Below, piece after piece: positions 1-6,446 of a DNA stretch of 8,466 bases (its first letter is position 1; the number at the start of each line of letters is the position of its first letter). A program made the translations under genes and the position numbers. Below the pieces are notes generated by a model that made no database searches, was not told the DNA's origin, and was given only the letters and a program-made list of their open reading frames with translations. The DNA is from Vulcanimicrobiota bacterium (GTDB lineage: Bacteria; Vulcanimicrobiota; Vulcanimicrobiia; Vulcanimicrobiales; Vulcanimicrobiaceae), in the NCBI GenBank assembly GCA_014305015.1, contig JACRUB010000020.1:1-8466 (forward strand), read 5' to 3'.

Positions 1-131
1 TCATGCACGCGCAGATACATCGCGGTGGCCGCGTCCGCAAAGATGAGGGGAACGAAATATCCCGTGTAAGCAGTGGTGAAAGCGGCCGTAACTGTTGCTA
101 GATCGACATCCTTGATCGTGGCCGTTTGCAC
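1..131 (-). CDS. Probable GNAT-family N-acetyltransferase, N-terminal fragment (gene runs off the left edge)
   Basis: Forty-three codons are visible, from a GTG at 131 to the window edge. The translation contains AAFTTAYTGYFVP (residues 16-28) and ends MYLRVH (39-43 region). An acidic residue must follow, since the last partial codon is GA. This resembles the N-terminal segment of a GNAT subgroup that starts with a short strand, then 'F..AY..YFVP' and an 'R.....D' helix. The acetyl-CoA binding motif would lie beyond the edge, so substrate and even family are inferred from a short match. The start is well supported: an in-frame TGA sits directly upstream, and AGGGA (141-137) lies 5 nt before the GTG. 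Only 8 nt separate it from the pgl stop, and its SD overlaps that stop, so translation is probably coupled to pgl. No link to pentose phosphate metabolism is evident. Confidence 0.6.
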   Translation of the reverse strand, partial: MQTATIKDVDLATVTAAFTTAYTGYFVPLIFADAATAMYLRVH

Positions 132-136
132 TCAAA

Positions 137-141
137 TCCCT
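137..141 (-). promoter_or_regulatory. Ribosome binding site of the partial acetyltransferase gene, overlapping the pgl stop
   Basis: On the minus strand AGGGA is followed by 5 nt and then GTG. The first two bases of the site are the last two bases of the pgl TAG stop codon (142-140), so ribosomes terminating on pgl arrive directly on this site. It supports the GTG at 131 as the start. Confidence 0.6.
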
Positions 142-880
142 AGGTGTTCAGTTCGCTTGCAGCCAGACGGTCAACCATCCACTTGAGTTCTCCGTCGGTA
201 GGTGCAACGAGTTGTACGGGATAGAGGTCGGGACGCAACGGCCCGTTCATCACCGCCGCGAGCATGGGCGCTTTGCCCGCGCCTTCGGTCGCGATGGCCA
301 CTCGACGCGCGTTATTGACCAGACGCGGTGTAAACGTGATGCGATGTGATTTGAGCTTGGGAATGTAGGGCGCGGCCACGAGCGTCTTGCCGTCATCCGC
401 CGGCAAGGATCCCGGAAACAACGATGCAGTGTGGCCTTCCGGCCCCATTCCGAGCAAGATCAAATCGAAACGCGGATTTTCGCCTAAATCTTGCTGGAGG
501 ATTTTGTCGTAAGCGGCCGCCGCTTTGGCGGGATCGTCTTCGCCGCGCATGCGGTGCACGTTGTGAGGCGGAATCTTGATATGCTCGAGCAGCGTTTCCT
601 CAGCCATCTTGTAATTGGACTGCGGATCGCCGGGCGGGACGCAACGCTCGTCCGAAAAGAAGATGAAGGTATCGTCCCAATTTATTTCCGTGCTCATCGG
701 TTCTTCGCCGAGTAGTGTATAGGCAGCCCTCGGAGTTGTTCCGCCTGCAAGCGCGATGTAAAATGCGCCGCGTTCCGTGATTGCGAAGCTCGCGCAATCC
801 GCTATCAACTGAGCGAGTCCGGCTGCAAGGTCGGCGGGTGTCTCGAAGATTTCTACATCGCCCCGGTCGGTTTGAACCAC
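140..880 (-). CDS. pgl: 6-phosphogluconolactonase
   Basis: This cytosolic enzyme hydrolyses 6-phospho-D-glucono-1,5-lactone, the product of Zwf, to 6-phosphogluconate. It is 246 aa, the usual size for the family (Pgl/DevB, glucosamine-6-phosphate isomerase-like fold). Visible family blocks are the phosphate loop LAGGTTPRAAY (residues 44-54), FFSDERCVPPGDPQSNY (74-90) and LGMGPEGHTASLFPG (143-157). Next come the RITFTPRLVNNAR region (180-192) and a C-terminal PVQLVAPTDGELKWMVD stretch (221-237). The E in GMGPEGH replaces the more usual D. The start is GTG at 880, behind the perfect SD AAAGGAGG with a 7-nt spacer. It is separated from opcA by a 123-nt structured gap, the only long gap in the operon, so its expression may be set separately. 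The related glucosamine-6-phosphate deaminases are unlikely given the motifs and the zwf-opcA context. Confidence 0.95.
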   Translation of the reverse strand: MVQTDRGDVEIFETPADLAAGLAQLIADCASFAITERGAFYIALAGGTTPRAAYTLLGEEPMSTEINWDDTFIFFSDERCVPPGDPQSNYKMAEETLLEHIKIPPHNVHRMRGEDDPAKAAAAYDKILQQDLGENPRFDLILLGMGPEGHTASLFPGSLPADDGKTLVAAPYIPKLKSHRITFTPRLVNNARRVAIATEGAGKAPMLAAVMNGPLRPDLYPVQLVAPTDGELKWMVDRLAASELNT

Positions 881-887
881 CCTGTAC

Positions 888-895
888 CCTCCTTT
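888..895 (-). promoter_or_regulatory. Perfect Shine-Dalgarno site for pgl
   Basis: AAAGGAGG on the minus strand, 7 nt before the GTG at 880. It is the strongest ribosome binding site in the window and compensates for the non-ATG start. It directly follows the U run of the hairpin at 900-922, so the folding of that hairpin could change access to it. Confidence 0.8.
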
Positions 896-922
896 AAAAG
901 ATGGTGCACTTTGCGCACCATC
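896..922 (-). terminator. Terminator-like or attenuator-like hairpin just upstream of the pgl SD
   Basis: In the minus-strand RNA, GAUGGUGC (922-915) pairs perfectly with GCACCAUC (907-900). The interior GC/GU adds one C-G and one G-U pair, leaving an AAA loop, for 10 pairs in all. UUUU (899-896) follows at once. The form is that of a Rho-independent terminator with a short U tract, lying inside the operon between opcA and pgl. It could cause partial termination, act as an attenuator, or protect an mRNA end. The short U run and the AAAGGAGG straight after it make full termination doubtful. I see no antiterminator or ligand-binding fold. Confidence 0.5.
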
Positions 923-971
923 CGGCCTCCGTCAGCTTTCGTCACGATGCGCCGAAAACCGACTGCATGCC

Positions 972-997
972 CCCACAATTGGACTTCGCCCTGTGGG
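972..997 (-). other. RNA hairpin directly after the opcA stop codon
   Basis: In the minus-strand RNA, CCCACA (997-992) pairs with UGUGGG (977-972). Inside it, GGGC and GUCC form a second short stem closed by a GAA loop. That makes ten pairs (one G-U) with a 3-nt AAU bulge on the 3' side. It begins 6 nt after the opcA TAA and is not followed by a U run, so it is not a typical terminator. A 3'-end protection or RNA-processing role is possible but inferred. The rest of the gap (923-971) shows no convincing promoter boxes. Confidence 0.4.
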
Positions 998-1003
998 ACC
1001 CCA

Positions 1004-2014
1004 TTAAGTTTTAAACTGTAAGAGTTCGTTGAGTACGCGCAGAGATTCTTCGAAGACTTCATCGCGTGAGGGCACGAGGAACGCTTTCTCAAGCAGCGAG
1101 AGATTGTCGATGTGTTGGAGCGGCGAGCAGCGCTTGGGCGCAGACTTTGCGCCGGTGACGCTCAAGCACACCGTGTCCGGCGAATCGGTAAGTTCAGCCG
1201 AGAAGGTCGAATCTTCAGTTGAGAGGGCAACGCGCAGCACGCGCCGCAGATCGCCCTCGTGCTTCACCGCCACCTCGATCGAGCGCCCGCTTTCATCGCA
1301 AAGTGCAAACCGCCCGCATGGTTTCCACCGCAGGCGGCTCGCCATCCAGGCGACGAGATAGTACGCTTCGGCCGAGGAGCCGGCCGTGATCTCCACGCGA
1401 ATGATGCGGTGTAAGTCTTCGAGAAACGAGCGGTCGTCAAAAAAATGCGCGACCATATCTTGCCATGGCGCGAGCCGCATATAGGCGAGATCGCGCACCA
1501 GCAGCGGTCGCCCGCCGCTCCGGAACTCCGCAAATTCGCGAATGCCGAGATCGCTCGAGTCGACCCCTGATGAATCCACGATCACCGTGTCCATCATTGC
1601 AATGATGTCCTCGAAGAGCGTGTCATTTGCAACGGTATCGCTCGTCCACCACAGGACGTTCGGGGTATCTGCCACCCGCAAGGTGTTGACTGCCGAGCAA
1701 ATAGCCTGCGGAGACATGTGCATGATGCCGAGCTCGATAAACTCTGCCGTAACGTTGCCATCCGCTCCAAGTTTATCCACCGACGTTGAAACCTTCGCGC
1801 CTTCGCTTCCGGAATGCAGGATCATCACCCGCGCCGGATATTTGTTCGAAAGCGCTTTGGCCTTGTCACTTGCGCGCCGGTGAAGTTCATCGTCCTCGAT
1901 ATAGACCATAAGGTTCATCGTGGTAGCAACTGCACCGTCGGATTCTTGACGTGCCTTTTTGAGCTGCGCGTCGATGGCGCCGAGGTCGAGTGTGGGCGGC
2001 TCGGCATTCGCCAT
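1004..2014 (-). CDS. opcA: Glucose-6-phosphate dehydrogenase assembly protein OpcA
   Basis: OpcA is an allosteric effector and assembly factor that promotes the active oligomer of Zwf; it is best studied in cyanobacteria. The 336-aa protein matches the actinobacterial size better than the longer cyanobacterial form. Family-like blocks are an N-terminal TTMNLMVYIEDD (residues 31-42), NKYPARVMIL (57-66) and a central TPNVLWWTSD (117-126). These are followed by DTVIVDSS (142-149) and DLAYMRLAPWQDMVAHFFD (175-193). The C-terminal third is more variable and has cysteines at 233, 239, 283 and 296. The start is ATG at 2014, immediately after the zwf TAA, with GGAGG inside the zwf 3' end 9 nt upstream. 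The zero spacing to zwf fits a fixed ratio of the two partner proteins. Assignment rests on these blocks plus position directly behind zwf. Confidence 0.92.
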   Translation of the reverse strand: MANAEPPTLDLGAIDAQLKKARQESDGAVATTMNLMVYIEDDELHRRASDKAKALSNKYPARVMILHSGSEGAKVSTSVDKLGADGNVTAEFIELGIMHMSPQAICSAVNTLRVADTPNVLWWTSDTVANDTLFEDIIAMMDTVIVDSSGVDSSDLGIREFAEFRSGGRPLLVRDLAYMRLAPWQDMVAHFFDDRSFLEDLHRIIRVEITAGSSAEAYYLVAWMASRLRWKPCGRFALCDESGRSIEVAVKHEGDLRRVLRVALSTEDSTFSAELTDSPDTVCLSVTGAKSAPKRCSPLQHIDNLSLLEKAFLVPSRDEVFEESLRVLNELLQFKT

Positions 2015-3586
2015 TTAGATTCGCCTCCAAGCTTGTCCGTCCGCGGCAACAAGGTTGTCTGACTCCTCCGGACCTTGGCTCCCCGAGGGGTAGTTGGGGA
2101 ATGTTCCTTTCGTGTTCTGCCATGTGCTCAAGATCGGCATGACGATTTCCCACGCGCGTTGCACGGCGTCCCAGCGCGTGAAGAGCGTAGCGTCGCCGCG
2201 CACGGCATCGGCAATGAGGCGTTCATACGCCGGAGCAGATTCGACGCCGAATCCGGTCCCGTAATTGAAATCCATGTTGACGCCCCGAATGTGATTCTTT
2301 GGGCCGGGAACCTTTGCATTAAACCGCAACGTCACGCCTTCGTCCGGTTGAATCTTCATTACCAAGAAATTCGGATCGATCGTGTCGCTCTTCTCACCGA
2401 AGAGGCGGTGGGGAATCGGCTTGAAGCGCACGGCGATTTCAGAGTTCTTGCGCGCGAGGCGCTTGCCGCTGCGCAGATAGATGGGTACGCCCGCCCAACG
2501 CCAGTTGTCGATGTGGAGTTTAACTGCGGCAAAGGTTTCGGTATTCGAATTGAGATCGACGTCTTTCTCTTGCCGGTAGGCGGGAACCATTTTGCCGTCG
2601 ACCGTGCCGGAACCGTACTGCCCACGCGCCGCCTGCTCAAAGACTTGATCGTCCGCAATCGGGCGAATCGCGGAGAGCACCTTAAATTTCTCATTGCGAA
2701 TGGAATCCGCGTCAGAGTTCACGGGCGGCTCCATCGCGACGAGCGCGAGCAGATTCATCACGTGGTTCTGAATCATGTCGCGCAATGCTCCGGCATTATC
2801 GTAATAGCCACCGCGCAACTCAACGCCCAGGGTCTCGGCCGCGGTGATTTGTACGCTATCGATATACCGGCGATCCCAGATCGGCTCAAAAATCATGTTC
2901 GCAAAGCGGAGCGCCATGATATCCTGAACGGGTTCCTTGCCGAGATAATGATCGATGCGGTAGACCTGGCTCTCATCGAAGACTTTTTCGACTTCGGTTT
3001 GCAGACCTTGGGCGCTCTTCAAATCGGTGCCGAACGGTTTCTCGACGATAATTCGCGTCCAGCCTTTGGTGTTTGATTTTGGATCGAGGCCGGCTTTGGC
3101 AAGATGTTCGACGATCAGCGGAAAGACTTGCGGCGGCGTTGAGAGATAGTACAGCACGTTGCCCTTGGTACCAAATTTCTCGTCATTGCTCGCAAGCTTG
3201 GCTTTGAGTTGGTCGTAGTCTGAGACATCGTCGAATTCGCCGCTGATATAGCTCAAACGCTGCGAAAAGTCGCTCCAGAGCGGATCTTTGGCGGGGCCAG
3301 AGCGCGAGAATTGATCGACGCTCTGTTTGCAGTAGTCGCGAAAGGCCTCGTCGGTATATTCCGTTCGCGAGTAGCCGACGATCGCGAAATCATTCGGCAT
3401 GATATCGGTAAGCCGCAGGTTATACATCGCAGGCAGCAGCATGCGCTTGAACAAGTCGCCGCTTGCGCCGAAGAACACTACGCTGCAGGGCTCGGTGATC
3501 CTGTCGGTGTCGAGCCCCGCGCGTAGCGGATTGGTTTCCGCCTTGCCGTCCGTGGGCGCAGCGACCGTCGCCGTTGCTTGCGCCAT
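2015..3586 (-). CDS. zwf: Glucose-6-phosphate 1-dehydrogenase
   Basis: Zwf oxidises glucose-6-phosphate to 6-phosphogluconolactone with reduction of NADP (or NAD), the entry step of the oxidative pentose phosphate pathway. The 523-aa protein has the dinucleotide-binding GASGDLFKR (residues 40-48), EKPFGTDL (182-189) and the substrate/active-site RIDHYLGKE (210-218, His213). After these come the second conserved block around YYDNAGALRDMIQNH (261-275, His275) and LRSGKRL (371-377). It is about 30 residues longer at the N-terminus than the E. coli enzyme; the NPLRAGL segment (19-25) before the Rossmann motif is common in OpcA-containing lineages. ATG 3586 follows the tal-pgi TAA with no spacer. 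The next Met (49) lies beyond the cofactor motif and cannot be the start. No strong SD precedes it, so translation probably depends on ribosomes finishing tal-pgi. Cofactor preference cannot be read from the sequence alone. Confidence 0.97.
   Translation of the reverse strand: MAQATATVAAPTDGKAETNPLRAGLDTDRITEPCSVVFFGASGDLFKRMLLPAMYNLRLTDIMPNDFAIVGYSRTEYTDEAFRDYCKQSVDQFSRSGPAKDPLWSDFSQRLSYISGEFDDVSDYDQLKAKLASNDEKFGTKGNVLYYLSTPPQVFPLIVEHLAKAGLDPKSNTKGWTRIIVEKPFGTDLKSAQGLQTEVEKVFDESQVYRIDHYLGKEPVQDIMALRFANMIFEPIWDRRYIDSVQITAAETLGVELRGGYYDNAGALRDMIQNHVMNLLALVAMEPPVNSDADSIRNEKFKVLSAIRPIADDQVFEQAARGQYGSGTVDGKMVPAYRQEKDVDLNSNTETFAAVKLHIDNWRWAGVPIYLRSGKRLARKNSEIAVRFKPIPHRLFGEKSDTIDPNFLVMKIQPDEGVTLRFNAKVPGPKNHIRGVNMDFNYGTGFGVESAPAYERLIADAVRGDATLFTRWDAVQRAWEIVMPILSTWQNTKGTFPNYPSGSQGPEESDNLVAADGQAWRRI
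2024..2028 (-). promoter_or_regulatory. Ribosome binding site of opcA inside the zwf coding end
   Basis: GGAGG on the minus strand, 9 nt before the opcA ATG. It lies in the final W-R-R codons of zwf. It supports ATG 2014 as the start and contrasts with the zwf start, which lacks such a site. Confidence 0.65.
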
Positions 3587-6427
3587 TTATGCCCGCGCCG
3601 TCAGGGCGTTGTCGATGCGTCCCGCAAGATCGCGCAATGCGGCGTCGATGTCGCCTTTAAGATGAATGCGCACGCCGCGACGGCTTCGCTTGTCGAGCGA
3701 TTGAAAGTCGCCGAGCGCCTGTGCGGCTTCGAGCGTTCGAAATCCGACGTTCATTCCTGGAATCGGAAAATCGAACGGTGCGTCTGCGGTGATTTGCATG
3801 AAGACGCCCGTATTCGGTCCACCCTTGTGAAGCTGGCCCGTCGAGTGCAAGAACCGCGGACCGAAACCTACGGTCGTCGCAACCTTGTGGGCATCGCGAA
3901 CTTTCACGCGCATCTCCGTGAGTGTGCCGGTATGCTGTTGATTGCGCGCAATATAGGCTGTGAAAGCAAAGTAATCGTGCGGCTTGACTTGCGCAAAGAG
4001 TTGCGCGAGGGCGCCGTCGACGTCGTCGCTCGAAATCGGCTTGCTCCCGGAGAGGAAGATGATCTCAAATGTATCGCCGCTGACGTTAATGGATGGTTCG
4101 GTGAAACTGCCTTTGGTGGCATTTTCTTTGAGGAGCGCAACGGTATTATCTTTGGATTCTTGCACGTTCGGTTGATCGAAGGCGTCGATGCCGAGGATGG
4201 AACCTGCGGCCGCGGTTGCGATTTCCCACTGATAGAATTGCTCGCCGACGTCCTGCGCATCGTTCATCGCCATGCGAATAACCGGATGGCCTGCAGCTTC
4301 CAACGCCTTGAGCGCGGCATCGGCTGCGGTGTCTGAATTCGGGAGGCCGTCGCCAACATAAACGAAGACCCGGTCGTCGCCGTACGAACCCGGTGCACCA
4401 AGGGGCTCGCCTTCAATCGGAACGATGCCTTTGCCGAGTTTGCCGGTGGACTCCGCGATCAGCTGCTCGGCCCATGCGCCGAACGCTTTAACGCCCGGGT
4501 GCGTCACGATGGTCAGTTTGTCGCGGCCCGCTTTTGCAAGTCCCCCGATGGCTGCGCCGAAACGCACGCCGGGCGCATCTTTGCACGCGACGGTTTTATC
4601 ATTTGCGTGCATCGCGCCAAGGCCTCGGTCAAGAAGAAGATTGACGTCGTAGCCCGCGAGCGCAGCCGGCAACATGCCGAAGTACGAGAGCGCCGAGTAG
4701 CGTCCGCCGATATTCGGATCGTTAATGAACACATGGCGGAAACCGTTTTCTTTGGCTTCGGTTGCAAGTTTGGTGCCCGGATCGGTGATCGCAACGAAGT
4801 GCGAGGACACCTTAGAGTTGCCGACTTTCTTGCCGACCTTCTCACAGAAGTACCGGTAGTACGCATCCGGCTCCGTAGTAGTGCCGCTCTTGCTGGCAAC
4901 GATGAAAAGTGTGTCCTCAAGAACGATTTCGTCTTCGAGTTCCTTAATTTGCACGGGATCGGTTGAATCCAAGATATGGAGTTGCGGGTAGCCTTCGACC
5001 TTGCCGAAAGTTACGCGCATAATATCCGGCGCGAGCGAACTGCCGCCCATTCCCAAGACCACAACGTGATCGAAACACTTCGTGCATTCTTTTGCAAAGG
5101 ACTGCAGGTTCGGAACGTTCTCAAGCATGTGCTGTGGAATATCGAGCCAGCCGAGTGCGGACTTGATAATTTTTGCCGCGTCGGGATCTGTTGACCACGG
5201 GCTCGGGTCGTGCGCCCACAGCTTCTTAAGGAAATCGTTTTTCTCGAGCTGATCGAGCGCCGCTTGGTAGTCGCCCTGATGCGAACCAAGGCAGAGGGCG
5301 ATGCGCTCTTTGCCATCGGCAAGCTGCTTCTGTTTATAAACGATTGCGCCGAGCAACGCTGCGAACGAATCGGAGAAGGACGAAACGCCCTCTTTTTGCA
5401 GTTGGCTCGTTACTTCAAAGAGCGAGATTTTTGCATCTTGCAATGCTTGTATCGTGGCGCGTGCACCGTCCAGATCGCTCAGCACCGTATCCGGTACGAT
5501 CTTGCCGTGATCGAGCAGCGCCGCGAATGTGTTGGGGGGCATCGTGTTGACGGTCTCTTTGCCGACGACGGTATCGACGTACATGAGATCGGCATAGTTT
5601 GGATTCTTAGTCGAGGTGCTCGCCCACAGTGGACGCTGGGGGACGCCCCCCTTTGCGGCGACTTCGGCGAAGGCCGGCCCGTGGAAAAGTGAGAGAAACT
5701 TCTGATACGTCAATTTGAGATTGGCAACACCAGCTTTGCCCAGCAGTTTGCCGAGTTGTTTTTCGCCTTTATCGATGCGACCCTGAATGAGTTTGTCGAT
5801 CGCGGTATCAATGCGGCTGACGAAGACGCTGTTGACCGACCGGATCTTATCGATCGGCTCTCCCGCCACAATGCGCCGTTTGAGTCCATTGATGAATGCC
5901 TGGGCTGTCTTCTCGTACATATCGATGGAGAAGATGAGCGTGACATTGATGTTGAGGCCGCAGGCGGTACATTCCTCAATCGCCGGAACGCCTTCGTTTG
6001 TGCCTGGAATCTTGACCATGAGATTCGGACGGTCGACGCGTTTCCAAATCTCTTTTGCGAAATCGATGGTGCCTTGCGTATCGTGCGCGAGCAGCGGTGA
6101 GACTTCAAGCGAGACAAAGCCGTCGTTGCCGCCGCTGCCGTCGTAGACCGGCCGGAAGAGGTCGGTGGCGCTCTGGATATCTTTAATTGCGAGTTCCCAG
6201 AAGAGATTACCCGCATCGTGCTCTGTGCCGATCAGAGTCTTGAGCTGCTCGTCATAATCGTTGCCGGTCCCGATTGCCTTCTCGAAAATGGTCGGATTTG
6301 AGGTCATGCCTCGCAGTCCCTGATCGATCATTTTCTGTAATTCGCCGGAGGCAAACATTCCGCGGCGCAAGTTGTCGATCCAAACGCTTTGACCGGCATC
6401 GAGCAGTTGTTTGAGCTGGTTTTCCAT
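3587..6427 (-). CDS. tal-pgi: Bifunctional transaldolase / glucose-6-phosphate isomerase fusion
   Basis: A 946-aa two-domain enzyme. Residues 1-370 are transaldolase: Asp18 in WIDNLRRGM, GMTSNPTIFEKAI (40-52), SLEVSP (Glu108), the Schiff-base lysine in LMVKIPGT (Lys139), NVTLIFS (161-167) and RPLWASTSTKNP (265-276). About residues 450-946 are the SIS-fold isomerase: VVVLGMGGSSLAPDI (455-469), phosphate-binding SKSGTTTEP (512-520), GGRYSALSYFG (574-584), WEIATAAAGSILGIDAFDQP (734-753) and NVQESK ending in the likely catalytic Lys759. The tail FGPRFLHSTGQLHKGGPN (855-872) is typical of this known fusion family. The fusion links two steps that share fructose-6-phosphate. The frame stays open upstream, but ATG 6427 is chosen because AGGAG lies 10 nt before it, transaldolase homology starts there, and any earlier start would overlap tkt. 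No frameshift is seen at the junction. Confidence 0.94.
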   Translation of the reverse strand: MENQLKQLLDAGQSVWIDNLRRGMFASGELQKMIDQGLRGMTSNPTIFEKAIGTGNDYDEQLKTLIGTEHDAGNLFWELAIKDIQSATDLFRPVYDGSGGNDGFVSLEVSPLLAHDTQGTIDFAKEIWKRVDRPNLMVKIPGTNEGVPAIEECTACGLNINVTLIFSIDMYEKTAQAFINGLKRRIVAGEPIDKIRSVNSVFVSRIDTAIDKLIQGRIDKGEKQLGKLLGKAGVANLKLTYQKFLSLFHGPAFAEVAAKGGVPQRPLWASTSTKNPNYADLMYVDTVVGKETVNTMPPNTFAALLDHGKIVPDTVLSDLDGARATIQALQDAKISLFEVTSQLQKEGVSSFSDSFAALLGAIVYKQKQLADGKERIALCLGSHQGDYQAALDQLEKNDFLKKLWAHDPSPWSTDPDAAKIIKSALGWLDIPQHMLENVPNLQSFAKECTKCFDHVVVLGMGGSSLAPDIMRVTFGKVEGYPQLHILDSTDPVQIKELEDEIVLEDTLFIVASKSGTTTEPDAYYRYFCEKVGKKVGNSKVSSHFVAITDPGTKLATEAKENGFRHVFINDPNIGGRYSALSYFGMLPAALAGYDVNLLLDRGLGAMHANDKTVACKDAPGVRFGAAIGGLAKAGRDKLTIVTHPGVKAFGAWAEQLIAESTGKLGKGIVPIEGEPLGAPGSYGDDRVFVYVGDGLPNSDTAADAALKALEAAGHPVIRMAMNDAQDVGEQFYQWEIATAAAGSILGIDAFDQPNVQESKDNTVALLKENATKGSFTEPSINVSGDTFEIIFLSGSKPISSDDVDGALAQLFAQVKPHDYFAFTAYIARNQQHTGTLTEMRVKVRDAHKVATTVGFGPRFLHSTGQLHKGGPNTGVFMQITADAPFDFPIPGMNVGFRTLEAAQALGDFQSLDKRSRRGVRIHLKGDIDAALRDLAGRIDNALTARA

Positions 6428-6437
6428 TCTGAGAAAT

Positions 6438-6442
6438 CTCCT
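6438..6442 (-). promoter_or_regulatory. Ribosome binding site of tal-pgi
   Basis: AGGAG on the minus strand, 10 nt before ATG 6427. It lies in the 19-nt spacer after tkt and decides the start. It overlaps a second in-frame TAG (6443-6441) that backs up the tkt stop (6449-6447); the two stops form the palindrome CTAGCGCTAG (6441-6450). Confidence 0.65.
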
Positions 6443-6446
6443 AGCG

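Noticed and set aside
923..971. Possible separate promoter for pgl between the two hairpins
   Set aside because: I saw TTGTGG as a loose -35-like string but no acceptable -10 at the right spacing.
853..1092. A 79-codon minus-strand frame bridging opcA, the gap and pgl
   Set aside because: It overlaps both real genes out of frame, and most of it is the shadow of opcA and the hairpins. Only its last 22 codons have a possible start signal, reported as a finding.
2075..3076. A 333-codon open frame on the plus strand opposite zwf
   Set aside because: It lies wholly antisense to a gene with clear G6PDH motifs and its translation matches no family I recognise. Long antisense frames are expected opposite GC-rich coding DNA.
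3578..4336. A 252-codon open frame on the plus strand opposite the end of tal-pgi
   Set aside because: It is antisense to the conserved isomerase domain and has no recognisable domain.
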